Below, one piece after another: positions 1-14,200 of a DNA stretch of 64,000 bases (the first letter of the stretch is position 1; each line of letters begins with the position of its first letter). The notes beneath the pieces were generated by a model. It saw only the letters and a list, made by a program, of their open reading frames with translations. It did no database searches and was not told the origin of the DNA. The position numbers and the translations under genes are program-made. The stretch comes from Setaria digitata (Eukaryota; Nematoda; Chromadorea; Rhabditida; Setariidae), in assembly GCA_003640385.1 (NCBI GenBank), contig RCAB01000145.1, positions 1,596 to 65,595 of the forward strand, given 5' to 3'.

Positions 1-1328
1 ATAGAAAAAAAAAAAAATTAAACGAAACAAGATTTGCAGCACTATTTTTGCATGTATAAAATTGTAAAAATTTAATTGATGATTTAAATGTAAGAAAAAA
101 AAAAACTACTTCAAGCAAAGTGCCAGAATGTGTTTCATGTATGATAAAATTATGAATTGAATATGATAACGATAGGCAAAACAGTCCAAACCAAAATAAC
201 CAGCGGAAGAAATTTTTTGTTTGACAATATAGCATCATCTTGAAACTGAAATTTGTTTGATATTATGGCTACTATTAATAAGTGTTATTAATTTGTCATT
301 GTCAATTATCATCATTAATCATTACTACTAAATTTATCATTGGTTATTATTATTACTGGCTGCATTAAAGATCATTTGTTAATTTTGATCATGATATTAC
401 TATTAGTTTTATTATCACTATTATTATCAGTATTACAATTGCAGCATTAATTGTTACAAATGTTTTGGCGATTATTACCGTTTACATTTTATGCCCAAAT
501 ATGGTTGTAATTAAAATTTTATCGCAATAATTTTAATTATAAATAAGCAATTATAATCATAATTTTAATTGTAAAACGATTTATTTTATTTGTTTTTGCT
601 ATCAATACTAACTGGTTATCACCGCGAGCATTATTAACATAAAATTATTGACAATTAATAGTTATCATTCATTTAGACAAGTACAAGCGACTATGTAATA
701 CAAAGTTGCTTGTAATTATTTATCGAAATAAAACTTTCATAATTGGTTAGTATTTAAAGGATATTTAGTTAGTACAGATTTCACTTTTGGCATTTTTTGC
801 ACTGCCTTTTTTTATCGTAATTTACAACCTAATTTCAACTTTAATTTTTGCCGTAATTCATGAAAAGTTATTTCACTTTAATCGATTTCACAGAAATTGA
901 CAAAAAAAAAAAAAAAAAAAAAGACTGAATTGTTTTACCAGCAAAATTTTATATTTGAAATATTATTTGATGAAGTGATTAAATTCAATAACTGTGCTAT
1001 TTTGCTATTGTATTATTTTTCTTTATTTTAAAATTCCAAATTATTAATAATTTTTTAATAAATTCGATGCTTTGATCAATTATTTGCATGAAATGGCCAT
1101 TTTCGCACTTTTTAATGCTATCTTAGATAAATTATCCTAGCAAGTAATAATGCAAATTTGACGGAACACTAACATTTCCATCACGTCTAATTTACGATCT
1201 AGCGTAATTTCTTTTCCACACTAACACGTGGATCACACGTTTTCATCACTTTTAATTTTGATTATCACTTGCTAGCATAACTAATTCGACGCATACAAAG
1301 TGTTTTAACGTGTTGATCATGATATTCT

Positions 1329-1350
1329 GTTCGTACAGTGTTGTACGAAC
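1329..1350. repeat. Perfect 9-bp inverted repeat, 4-nt loop
   Basis: The arms GTTCGTACA (1329-1337) and TGTACGAAC (1342-1350) are exact reverse complements around the loop GTGT. It stands out because it contains CG and GTAC words inside an AT-rich spacer. It could be a dimeric transcription-factor site or a small hairpin; its role is unknown. Confidence 0.7.
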
Positions 1351-4300
1351 TATCCTGGAACTAAGGTTATTTTGAATTTTCAAAACTTTCTTCCCTAATT
1401 CTCAAATTTCTTGAAAAGAAAGAAAGAAGCGAAATTTTAAATTTTTAAACTTGAAGTAATGGAGGAGGAAAAGAGAAGTAATAACGATTAATTGAAAAAT
1501 ATTCGCTTTTTTTTTTTCCTAGTATTTCAATGTGAACAAGTTTTAGATGAAATTGTTTAATGTTGAATTATAAAAAAGTTAAGCAAAAAAAGGAAACATA
1601 TAAGGATATAACTAGTTGAGGAAAAAATATTAATAATTAGATGTATAAATAGTTCGCCAAATTAAATTTTCATTCAAAAGCCAAGCAAAAAAAATTTAAA
1701 TAGAAATTTTTGTTGTCGTTCAAGGCGTAATTACTATAATTAAAAAGTCGTATTTTTATTTGTTTCTAAATTAGAAACAAGAAAATGTGTAAAAATTTTG
1801 GAAAATTTGCCTTTTAAAAATCTCATTCTTTTTTGTTTTGTAATTTATGAACAAGGAAAAATTTTTAAGAAACAAGATAGAATTTTTGTTTTCTTTTCAT
1901 CTTTTTTAAATTATTAAGAAGAAATATTTTAATTCATAAATTTCATTTGTTATTTTTTTAATTTCACAACAAAGATACTTTTAAAAATTTCCTGAATTTT
2001 ATTTTTTACTATTTAATTTTGTTAATAAGGAAATTTTGCAAATTTTAACTTTGTTTGTTTATTAGTTTATTTATCTTTTTCCCCTCTAATTTACCAACCA
2101 AATATACGATTGAAAGTGTAAAAATTTCGATAAATATATGATTGGTAATATGGAAGAGAGTGAGAAAAAGAAAAGATAAAAAAAAAAACGCACTAATATT
2201 ACTAATAAATACAAGTTTCATTTTTCCTTTTCTGTTTCCACCTTAAAAAAAAAAAACAAAGGAAAAAAGAAAGTAATGCAACCAATTAATAAAATTTAAT
2301 TGCCACACTAAAAATAAGCTTTTTCTTGCTCTAGCAATGCCTGTAAGAAATGATAAGTTAACGTAAAAATGACTGATTATTGAGCAACAAAACATTTCGA
2401 AATGTTTCGGAACATTTTGATGTAATAGTAAAGTGAAATTCATCGTTTAAATGTGAAACGATTCATTTCATTGCATTTATAGGCTACTGGAAAGGAGAAA
2501 AATGAGTGTTAAATTCAAATTTTATCGATAAACTGGAATTGTTTGAATAAATCATGCTATAGGAGGAAATGTTTCGAAAACTGGAAAATGTGAAATCTCG
2601 AGAATTGCTTGGGGTGAAATTTTGGAAAAAATTTCTATATGGTATATTTATCAATTTTTTTTTTTTTATTATTATTATTATTTTTTTAATATAATCAATC
2701 AGAAAAATATATGTGGAATGACTTCGAAATTTGAGTTTAAAAAGTAAAAATCAGAAAATTGATATAGTGTGAAACTTTAAAATTATTATATTTCAACAAG
2801 ATAAGTAGAAAGATATTGCACAAACCAATTTTGTTTTTGTTATTTATAACTTCTTTCTTCAGTCTATTTAACTGTAATTAATAATATGGAATGAAATTAA
2901 ATATTTAGTAATGTTCAGAAGCTTTTATTTCTTCTGTTTTTAATTTTTTTAAATTTTCTATTCGTTCTTTTCTTTGCTTTTTTTTTTTGTTTTTGTTTTT
3001 TTTTTTTGTTGCCTGAAAAGTCAGATTTGCTATAAGTTGTTGGTGTTAATTTACAAAAGATCACTGATAAGCAAAAAAAAAAAAAAAAAAACAGTAGATG
3101 AAATATTACTGATATGCTAATTTCGATGAAAAAAAGAAGCCTATAAATATCAAATGGCAGTCGAAAAATTAATAAAAATTAATAAAAGAAACGATGAAGC
3201 AAGTAGGCACTCCGCAGTGAAAGAAATTTTTTTTTGAATCCTTTCATACATAAAAATTTATTTTGTAAATGTTTGATTATTTCAATCTTATGAGCCACCT
3301 GCTGATATCTAAAGTTTGCTGCCTTTGTTTCAATTCAGCTCATTCAGAAGACATTCCGCAAAACTTTCCATTTCGGCAATTCTGTGATGAGTTGACCAAT
3401 GCAAGATCATATCATTTAATCAATTTTATCAATTGTTCAGCAACTTCTTAATTTGCACAAACATCTATGGAATTTACACAAAATTTTTGGTAATTTTTCC
3501 TCTCATTCTTTTTGTCGATATTTAAAGATAAAAGATGAGAAAAATTATTTGAGTAGTAAAGCTCATTTTACTTTTTTTTTTTTTTTTTGCTCATTTCTGC
3601 TATCTTAGCTACTGATAGTGTAATTCAAGAATTTGATAGCATAAATTAGAACTAAAACACATTATGCATAAATTATTCGGTACTTTTTGGTATTTTACTC
3701 ATCATCTAAATTGCTTTTATCGAAAATTCAGTAGCAATATTTGAATTGTTAGCAATAAAATAGATTTTATTATTAGCAAAAAGAAAGTGATAAAAATTAA
3801 CTACAAATTACATCAACTAATTGAATTTTACTTGATAAAAACATTAATAAGAAGAAAAAACAAAAAAAAAAAAAAACAGCTAAACTTCAATAAAATTTAG
3901 AAAAAAAAAAAAGGAAAAAAGTATTCGTTATACTTTTGCCAAAAATGTTTGAAAATTTAGCACTACTCAAAATGAAACACTTTAAATAGTAACGAAATGG
4001 TACACTGATGCAGCAAATTATCCTTTCCTATTAGTTTTCCTTTTTTTTTTTGAAAAAAAAATTTTTTTTTTCTTAATTTTCTTTAAAACCTGTTTAGAAA
4101 ATAAAAATGATGACACAATTCATTGGAAAATTTAAAAAAAAAAAAAAAAAAGAAAAAGGAAAAGAAAAGAAGCAAAGTGACGAATGGCATTTGTGCCAAA
4201 AAAAAAAAAGTATATATTAAAAAGAAACTAAGCGAAGTAAATTCATTTAAGAAAAATTTCCTTCTTGCTGCAAGTAGTTTATGAAAAAAAAAAAAAAAAA

Positions 4301-5629
4301 AAGAAGCAAAATAAAAAATTAAATTTCAAAGTATAAAGAGGTAAAAGATTTTTAAAATTTTGAAAATTCAACTAAATTGCAAAATTAAAATTTCAGAGAT
4401 ATTTTTTTTTCTCTCGAAAATTTATAATTGTTGTTGTTTTTTTTTCTGCATGGAATAATTTTGCAAATGAAATAAAATTACTGATAAATGATAAGCTTTT
4501 ATCTAAAAAAAAAAAAAAAAAAAACATTGAAAAATACAAATTAAAAAATTTAACTATAATTTAGAAGAAAGGAAAGAGAAAAAATTATAACGACGATGTT
4601 TTCGATGAATTAATTCCTACAGGACAAGAAGTTGGAGTAAAAAATGAAAAAATGAAAAAAGTGAAAATAGTGATGATAAAGCTTCCATTATTGTCTTTTT
4701 GACAGTGTCAGAAATTCCTTTTAAATTACACAATGTTGAAAGATGGCATTATTGATTGATAAAATGTGAATTTTGGAGAAAAAAAAAAAATTGTTTCACA
4801 GTTAAAATAAATGCTATTAATTTTGCATTAAAAATTTGTTACAGTGTAGATAGATATATAATCTAATTAATTTCATGTTTTTCATTTCTACATTTTTTCT
4901 TTTTTTTTTATGTCATAAAAATTAATTGTTTATCATTTATGCAAATTTTTTCTCACAATCAGGTGATTTGTGTTGTTTAGTGAAATTTTGAATAAATTAG
5001 TAGAACAAAAAAAAAAAACAGGTAAAAACAAATGTTTGATTTGTACAAATGGAAATGTTTCATTATTTTACAAAAATTTTTTTTTTGAAAAAAAAAGTAG
5101 ATAAATATCGGCTTTAATGTGTAAAACAAGTAATGCAAAAGTTTTTTTTTTACTAGTTATTGATTCAATTTTAATTATTTCAAATATTTTTTCTTCTTTT
5201 ATGAGACTATAAGCATGAAAATGGCAATTTTAGAACTTTTAGAATATTTTTAGACCAGGCTTGAAAATTCAAGTTTAAAGCTGAATAAAAGCTGCTTAAA
5301 AACAGTTTGGCATTGGACTTAAAAATGCAAAGTTTCGAATTATTCAACTGCTGCACAGGAATGAAAAAATACTGAATTCATGCGTAGTTGCAATTCTGTT
5401 TTGAATGATTTTTTTTCCTGAGACGATAAAAATCATCTGATAGCTGCAATTTAATTACTTATCATCGATTAATTTTTTACTTAAAAAGAAAAGTTATGTC
5501 AAAAATATGGATTAAACGTTTTATTAATCAAATTTTTTTTTTTAATCTAATTTCACAGAACTAAATTCCGATCTTCGCTCAATTCTTTGAAATTATCAAA
5601 AACATAGTTTCATGTAAAAATATATGTAT

Positions 5630-5637
5630 ATTTTTCC

Positions 5638-5672
<35 letters not shown>

Positions 5673-5840
5673 TATATATATTATAAATATATAAATATAT
5701 ATATTATAAATATATAAGTATTTATAAAAATATACATGGATAAATAATTTTCTCTGAATAAAATCGTTACATATTTTATATATATATATAATATACATGC
5801 ATATAATATATATATATATTTTTATATAAAGAATATATAT
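5630..5840. repeat. TA-rich microsatellite
   Basis: Long (TA)n runs broken by TATAAA-type words fill this stretch. It reads as an open frame on the minus strand only because it lacks stop-forming bases, and the product would be a meaningless Tyr/Ile repeat. Confidence 0.85.
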
Positions 5841-6339
5841 ATAACGGCAAGTAATACCCTTCTCTAAATAAAATCGAGTAGAATTTTTTGAATCGATTGG
5901 TTGGAAAAAAAAAAATTGAATAAATTAATTGGATTACAAAGTGACTAAACTTTATTTTTTTTTTCTCGAAACTATTTTCATTTTGTTTTGATATATTATG
6001 AAATGCATATTTTGGTTCTGAAGTCTTTTTAAAACGTACAATTTATGCATTTCAGTTATTTCAGATCAGTTCAATACATTACACACAGATAAATTCATCG
6101 CATCGTATAACTCCTAAATATGCATTTTCTCGAGAGTACCAACTCTACCCAAAAATAGTTCATTAACAAGTGCACTGATTACTTACATATCGTCTAGGAT
6201 TGTTTCAGTTTTCTTTTACAATCCTTTGATAATTCAATCATTGAGTCATTTTCATTTCTCAACGATAACAGCTAAATAAGACTTTTTGAAAAAAAAAAAA
6301 TTTTTTTTATAAAAAAATTTTATTTCGTTTTTTTTTTTT

Positions 6340-6565
6340 AAGGTATAATTAGAAGTCTTTAGTTACCTATGCATAGCTACTTATTGTTTCATGAGATTAA
6401 TTAATAGCCTGCAATCCTGCAATTTTTTAATCATTACTCTTCTTTTCNAAGGTATAATTAGAAGTCTTTAGTTACCTATGCATAGCTACTGGTGTCTTAT
6501 TGTTTCATAAGATTAATTAATAGCCTGCAATCCTGCAATTTTTTAATCATTACTCTTCTTTTCTT
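6340..6565. repeat. Assembly duplication around single N at 6448
   Basis: The sequence at 6340-6447 is repeated at 6449-6565 on the other side of one N. The second copy differs by a 6-bp insertion (GGTGTC) and a single base. Two overlapping contig ends or alleles joined without merging explain this better than a biological repeat. Confidence 0.85.
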
Positions 6566-6649
6566 CTTTACTCTCATCAGGTACAGGTTAGTTGTTCAAA
6601 TTTCAGGCTAATTAGATATTATTATCATCTGTGCTAATTTACAGCAGCA

Positions 6650-8048
6650 ATGTTTGGAAGATATTGCTTCAGGTATGCATCAGATTTCTTCCTGAATATT
6701 TTTCCCGTTTCTTCAGTTGCTTATATTTACAGTTTCTTGCATAGTAATTGTTGTAAAGTTGACATAAACGTTGAAAATAAGTTTCATTTTTCGAAAGTTT
6801 TCGTTTTTTTTTCCTTTTTTCTTTACTAATTGGTAGCAAAAAATATGCAGTGTATTCTATGAAATTAATAAAAGAAGTAAATGGTTCTGGAAGTCGGGAA
6901 ACTTGATGAAGTAACTGAAAAAAAAAAAAAAAAAAGAAATTGCAATAGAAATTTAAGGCATTTAAAAATTTTTGCAGTTTTTTGGCTTTCGGCTTAATTA
7001 GCATGAGTTATGCTTCTCCAGTCGAACTGAAAAACAATGACGAACTTCCTGTAACAACCTCATCAACTATTGAAGCGGTGGTTAGGTTATTTTAGGCAAA
7101 GCATTTATTATTGAATAAATTATTGCGAAATAAAGTGATTGTTATTGAATGAAAATATTTATTAAATAAAATATTATTGAATTGCATTATTTAACAAAAA
7201 TGCTACGTATTTTCATTCAGAATTCCAAATTTATCAATAAGCAATTCATTTAAAAGACTTTTTATGAGTAAATCAATTTGAAATAGAACCGATAATGATA
7301 GAATTTTAATTATTTAGTTGATCAATTTTGGAATAGTAAATAAATTTTCTACGTACCTAATTCCTATCCTTCACGATTCACCAATCATTTAATCATATCT
7401 GCAAATATGTATTGCATAATTTCTATTTTGAATTAATTTATTTCTTTCAGTTTTTAAAAACTAATTTTTATAGAATTACGATGAAATGGAGGGAGCAGAA
7501 AATGGAGAAAACGACGGCTTCATAGCCATATCTTTAACAAGCGTTCATCTCATTTTCTACGATACGCTCCAAATTGAAAATCCGGAAAACCACCACTGAA
7601 ACAACAAGGGCTTCGAAGGTCAGACGTACTGCCGGAGAGTTTTCAAAATTCAACGGAAAAATTTGAATAATTTATGCGAAAATTCCGTTATTTCGAATAA
7701 TTCAAACTCTTGACATAATGCTTTTATATTTTGATTGCTATTTTGTTCTTAATAAAGATTGTTTTTGATTGCTGATGTGAATAATTCACAGCCAGAAAGT
7801 ACTACTGGTAAATAATGATTGAAATACTTAATTGTATCAAAATAAACTGCTGAGAAATATTTCAATTAAAAATTTAAACGCACAAAATTACCCGCTCTTA
7901 ACAATTTAATCATTTATCTTATCAATGCCTGATAAGGATATTTGTATATCTTAATAAAACGTCACAAATGGAATGATGTTAAAATGATAGCAGAGAGTTA
8001 GCTTTCTTATCAGGGGAACCGTTCAGATACAATGCATGGGCCGTGTAA
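6650..8048 (+). CDS. Possible small secreted protein or peptide precursor
   Basis: I do not recognise a family. Exon 1 (6650-6672) joins exon 2 (6978-7080) to give MFGRYCF followed by a hydrophobic stretch (FLAFGLISMSYA) and SPVEL, a good signal peptide with cleavage after about residue 19. Exon 2 ends at a gttagg donor in phase 0. Exon 3 starts at 7474. It can run unspliced to a stop at 7597-7599 (83 aa), or stop at a weak donor after 7542 and join 7792-7807 and 8014-8048, ending FRYNAWAV (81 aa). Both versions are open, and the 3' structure is unsettled. The region is less AT-rich than its surroundings. The last candidate exon ends 188 bp before the CHD1L start codon, so the two could be co-transcribed. 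The product may be a secreted protein or a neuropeptide-like precursor; this is inference. Confidence 0.4.
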
Positions 8049-8236
8049 ATTTCGGTGTTGACTTGAGCAATGCAGTTAGAATTGAATTTTGTTGATTGCA
8101 TTTGTTAGTGGTTGTTCTGCAGTAAGCTGATGAAATTTCTGAGCTTCAATTCAGAAAAGTGAAACTTTTCATTGTAGAACGTTGAAGATTTTCAAAAGAA
8201 GAAAAAAAAAAAAAAGAAAAAAAAACATTTCCAACT

Positions 8237-11200
8237 ATGGTTGAAAATTATTCCGCAGAATTGAAGACGAAAATTGGTATGATCTAAACGTTAGCTTTTA
8301 TTCCTTTTTCATTGTACAGCAAGAGAAAATATTTCAATATTATGAATAATTGAATGAATTTCAATGTGTTCAATTTTCTTCCTTTTTTTTTTTTTTTTTT
8401 TTTTTCGCTGTAAACATTTTAATTCTGTACTTGTTGCAATTGAAAAATCAAGAGCCTACATGTTGATTTTTTCTAATATATTTAATCATCAGAATACTTT
8501 TTTCAGTTTTTGATAAAAATTTTAATTTTGTAGTTCGATAAAGAATCAAAAAATTTGAAATGAATACTATCACACTGTTCTACTCAATGCTTTTTCCTTG
8601 CATTTCATTCATATTTATTGTTAATTCACTTCTCAAGGTATTAGCTTACGGGAACATCAAATTATCGGTGTAAAGCAGATACTTCAATGGCATGACAAGA
8701 AGCACGGTGGAATTGTTTCCGATGAAATGGGTTTGGGTAAAACATGTCAAGCAATTGGTGCGATCGTTTGCTTGCTTCGTAGTAACAACGCTGGGCGACA
8801 CTTAATTGTTTGTCCACTTTCTGTCCTTCGGCACTGGCAAGATGAATTGCTCAGGTTAATTTCCATTTTGAAATTCAAATTACTTTTCGTACTTCAGTAA
8901 TGCCCGTTGTGTACTTTGCAATAGAAATTTTTACAAAGAGACTTCTTTTTTTTTTTTTTTTTACTTCATCATTAGAACTGATGCGTATGCAATTTAACCG
9001 TATAACCATTACAATTAATTATCATTAAATTAGCTAGTGAAAAAAAAAAAATTGAAAAAGCCTTTGTATTTTTTTTCTTTTTTAATTAAATATTTTTGTG
9101 GATTTGGTCTTCCATATACAAAGGAAAAATTTCAAAAATTGAACCGACAACTAAAATTTAATTTTCACTTGAAAATACATTGCTGCTTATTTATTGTATT
9201 TAAAAAAAAAAAAAATTAAGATACTTGTGTGTCATTTCATTTTTCCTCGTGGAATTCTGACCTTCACTCATTACCAGTCGTCTGAATAAAAATTGTGAAG
9301 TAAGAAAAAATTACATTTAAGCAATACGAAGTTTCAGATTTGGTCTTGGTCAACTTCACGTTATAACGTATATTGGAAATGCCGATGCAAGGAAAATGAT
9401 TCGAGAAGAGTTGAGAAATTCAAATGATTGGAATGTTTTACTCACAACCTATGAAGTATACCCATCAATTATTATTATATTTACGAAAGAGTAAAGGATG
9501 AGCTTTATGTGAATGTGAATTTTTCGGTAGTTAGATGTTAAATTGACTTTTTATAGATGGTGATATGTGATGGGCATTCCTTCCACTGGACATGGTCTTC
9601 ATTATTTGTCGATGAGGCGCATCGTTTAAAGTCAAAAAAATCTTCCCTCCATAGGATTATTCGTGAGGTTTGGATTTAATTTTTTTTAAACTTATTCGGA
9701 AGAAATTTGGTATTTTAGCAAATTTGATTTTTTTCAGATGTCTGTCGAATTTATGGTACTTTTGACTGGAACTCCTGTGCAAAACAGTATCAGTGAACTT
9801 CATTCGTTGCTATCTTTGATTGACCCGATTGGATTTCCGCTTTACGATCAAGAGTATTTTGTTATGAAATATCAGAGGACGTGTGATAAGCAAAGTAATG
9901 ATTTTTATAGATAATACTTGAAAAAAGTATTCATGGATTGGAAATCTTCTAAACGAGGTTGTCTAAGTGAAAACTTTAATTTTATATTGCTAATAAAAGA
10001 GAGAATTTGAATTTAATTTATTTAATTTAGTTATTTCTATTACAATAATTGTAATTTTTCATTTTACTTGCAACTGTTTCACTTTTCTCCACCGGTATTT
10101 TCGTGGGATCATTTGCGCTTTTCTGAATAATATAAAAAAAAAGAAATGGAATTATTTGAAATTTCTTGTTGCCGATTGGCTTTTTTTTTTCACTTTTTTC
10201 TTAAATTCTTCATTTAGCTTGTCATTTATAAAATGTCTTATTAGGTAAGCATACGTATTGAGCAGGATTTTTCATCCGATGCTAGTTGACATCTCAAAAA
10301 GAAAAAAACTATCCAAAAAAAAGTTTTTGTTTTAGTTGCTTTGGAACTTCAACATATACTTTCTAATTATCTTCTTCGCCGGACAAAACAAATGATCCAT
10401 TTCGATATTCCGAACAGATCCGAACTTATAATATATCATGGAATAACTGAGATACAGAAAAATATGTATCGTGCAATATTGAGCAGGAATTACAGTTAGT
10501 TGATTTCTATTACATAGTAAAAGTTTGAGCATTTCCATCACTTCTAATTCGTGAGATGGCAGAATTCCTAAACATTTAAATCGAATTTCATTGTTAGAGT
10601 TTAGAAAATTGATTGCGAAGGGATTTTTGATAGTTTAAATTACTATTTTACTATTTGTCTTAAACTCAATTGAAAGATGATGTTGGAAGTAATTATTGAT
10701 GCAGTTTAAATGTTTTTAGAATATTTTGAGAATATGGGCAATAAGGATATTCAGGAAGTTGGTAAAAAAATGTCATTACTTAATGTGTTGATGCAGCTGC
10801 GAAAATGTGTTGCGCATCCTTACCTGTTTAACGGTGACTTTCAATGCTAGTCTTCTGCTGATTAATTAGTTAACATCTTTTGACTGAATTTTATATTAGT
10901 TACTCAATGAATTCTACTTTTTTTGCATTTTAGAGAGGAATGTTGTTATATCTGCGTAATTACTCTAGCTGTAGCTACTATAAGAATCCCTTTTACAACA
11001 AATATCATTTATTAAAAGTCGATATATCTTACTAAAACAGTTCTGCAGGTGTTGAACCGGAACCGTTCACGGAAGGTAATCATTTATTTGAAGTCAGTGG
11101 AAAATTTTTTCTATTGGATCGTCTTCTTGCATTTTTGGCTGCTAAAGGTCATCGTGTCCTAATTTTCTCTCAAATGACATCTGTGCTTGACATTGCTCAG

Positions 11201-14200
11201 GATTATTTGACATATAGAGGTAATACCGAATTTAGGACTAGACCATTTAATCGCAAACTCTGGAGGTTTAGAAGGTTCTTTTTCTAAGGATAAGAATAAT
11301 ATTTTTGCTCGCAAATTTGCAGTTATTTGAATGAACAGATTTAAGGCTGACTTTTCTAAAAGAGTGTTTTTAAAGAAAAAGATTTTTGATCTTATTTGAC
11401 AGGATACAACTACCGACGTCTGGATGGAAGTGTGCGCGCAGAGGAAAGGTTTGCTGCGATAAATCATTTCCAAGCTGATCCAGATATATTCTGTTTCTTG
11501 TTATCAACTCGGGCTGGAGGCATTGGACTGAATTTAACAGCTGGTGATACAGTGATTTTTCTGGACTCGGATTTCAATCCACAAAATGACATTCAGGCTG
11601 CAGCAAGGTGTCACCGGATTGGACAGACGAAGTTTGCTGCTAGAAATTATTCGGAATTTTGAAAAATCTATTTAAGAAGTTTTTTCTCATGGAAGATGAA
11701 TCTACCTTTGTTAGAAAGTATTTATCATTTATCAAGGTGTATTTGTCATCCAGTTTTTGATTGCTTGCTTTATTTTTACCAGGACTTACTTTTTTTCAAA
11801 ACTCATTAATTTAATATTTGCTTTCAAGGCCTGTGAAAATTCTACGTTTGGTTGCGCGTTTTACAGTGGAAGATATGATACTTTGTCGTGCAAAGCGAAA
11901 ACTTAAGTTGACTCGAGAGATTTTAGAGGAAAACAGTGATGCTAGTAGGTTAAAAAAAAATTAATCCTTTATAAAGTATTTTAAGCTTGAATGTAAATGT
12001 GGAGTATTTCCAACCGGAAGAAGTTTAATTTTTGAGCTGCTGTTTAGAACTGGAATTAACAGTTGCGGAAATCTCCGACTTAATATTGAAAGGCTTCAGT
12101 CGGTTGAGCAACGAAGAAACTGATTTAGAGGAGTTAAATACAGAAAAAATTGAACAACTAATTGGTAGAACTGATGAAAATGGTCACTGGATTTGCGACA
12201 AGAAAGAACAAGTTGAGGTTGGTTTGTTGAAGTTGAGGTTGGTTTGCAATTATCAGAAAGGTTTTTCTTGTGTAGAAGTAATAATTTTGTAGCTTTTGTA
12301 TGGGAAGAAGTAGTAATGTATTTTCATGGAAAGTAACACAACAGAATTAGCTTATTTAAAGTACTTTATGCGAAAGAAGGGGGTTCTTTATATTAATAGA
12401 TTTCTGAAAAGAAGAATTTTAGGAAGTCTTATCCAATTTAATTCGACTTTTCTTTTAAACTTAATTCATCTCTTTTTTTATATAAAGACTATATAAAAAA
12501 AATCGTTATCTATGGGCGTTGAATTATATAAGACGATAAATCTCCATATAAACCCTTTAGAGTTTTGAGTTTAGCTGAACTTCATTTATAGCCTTTTCAG
12601 AGTTTTGAAGCTAAGAAGGAAGAGAATGAAGAAATGGAAAATATGTACATATTTGAAGGGCATGACTATAAGCAGGACCTCGAAGTTTTGCGAAGTATTT
12701 CAGCTGAATCTAAATCAGTCGAATTAGCTGAAGTCTCTTCAGTTAGGGGAAGTAAGGAAATGCGAAATTTTTTCTTTGATTTAGCAGTTCTGATTTATAA
12801 GGATAATGTAATAGTGAGTGCATCCTGAATTATTTCATTCTTCGTTTATTTTGTCGTGTTTATTTGACTGCTTCTTACAGTGAAAACAAAATACGAAAGG
12901 TAAATATGCAGAGACAAATATTCAAATTTTTAAGACAACAGAAAAATTTTCCAGCATCATTAAGCATTTCAGTGCGCTTTTTATTTCATTTTTTTTTAGT
13001 TCAGGTCATGTCAATTAATTACAGGAAGCAGTTAATTACAAGATTAAGACTTGAACTCGTTTAATAACACATACTATTAACATTTCGTTTGGACGGATAA
13101 TCTGTAGCTATTTTCGATGTTTGACTGCATGATCAGAATCATCGGCGCAGTAAATGTATGAATAATTTAAAAATCATAAATATGAGAAAAGTGTCACTCA
13201 TTCATATCGTGTAGTTAAACTTAGCATTATCAGTCCGATGACAACTTTATAAACTATGCTGCATTCCCATAAGTTATTTTTTAGCGATTGTGAAGCAAAT
13301 GCGGAAACGATTATCGAAAAGTGAAATAGAGGAACGACAGAAAAAACGAAAGGAAACATTGGAACGAAAGAAAAAGTTAAAAGATGAAATTGAACAGAAG
13401 AAAAATGAGCAAAAAATGAAGAAGTGGCTCCAGAGTGGTAAGTCATTAACAGTTTTCCTCTGAAATATTCCTGATTACTAATATATATAAGCTCTTTTAC
13501 TTAGATAATTATCCATGAAAAGTTGTCATATTTAGCTGACAGTGAGTGTGCTTTAAGAAGTCTTCAGTAATCATTGTCTCTAACCACATTTGAAAAAATG
13601 TGTTCTGAAGGAAGTGACTTCATTATTCCAACTGGCAATTTTTCTTGTAAATTACTCTGAAGACTTGTCACCTTAAAATTTAGGTTATAAGAGTGGTTCG
13701 TTACCGCTTCGAGAAGTGGATGAGATTCAAGATACCGATATAAACCCAAGTTATGGACCTTATTTCGTCTACGGCAGCGTTACGGACGCACAGAAAGCTC
13801 CCACTGATAATTCAGATTGTGCACTCATTATTCATGTTGTGGATGACAGTGGTAGGATATTTTAATTACGCTTTGTTTTTTTTTTTAGGTTCGAATCCAA
13901 AATTTCTTTTTAATTCCAGTAACCTTCAGTGTTTTGCTGTTTTTGATTTTTTTTTTTACTTTGATTTTCAGGCGTATTTGGTTGTGGTGGTGTTTTTGAT
14001 GCTTTGAGAGAAAAGAGTCAACAAATAATAAAGACGTACGAATTAGCAGGCAAAATGGGAGATTTGCATCTTGGTGATGCTCATCTTATTGAAGACATTG
14101 CCTCAGAGTTCCCCATAACTCCTCTTAGACAAAGTATGTATCATTTAATCATTACTATTCTTACTTTTTTATTTTCTTAACTTCGTTTAAGAATAAATGG

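Larger units (their letters stand above)
1..6339. other. AT-rich non-coding region
   Basis: No open frame with plausible splice structure was found on either strand. The stretch is made of A/T homopolymer runs and short AT-rich words. It is slightly less AT-rich at about 1140-1380, where a CACGTG E-box-like word and a perfect inverted repeat occur. It could hold distal regulatory sequence for the genes to the right, but nothing in the sequence proves that. Confidence 0.6.

Noticed and set aside
3269..3451. Open frame of 60 codons with several cysteines
   Set aside because: No splice partners, no signal peptide, no codon pattern different from the flanking non-coding DNA.
5610..5798. Open frame of 62 codons on the minus strand
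   Set aside because: It is translation of a TA microsatellite, giving a Tyr/Ile repeat.
12881..12899. Extra 19-nt micro-exon in CHD1L between exons 12 and 13
   Set aside because: It has good-looking borders but breaks the reading frame; joining 12751 directly to 13285 keeps the basic helix open and matches the ALC1 linker.
13887..13899. tRNA T-loop-like word GGTTCGAATCC
   Set aside because: It lies in a CHD1L intron and no matching D-arm, anticodon arm or acceptor stem could be built around it.
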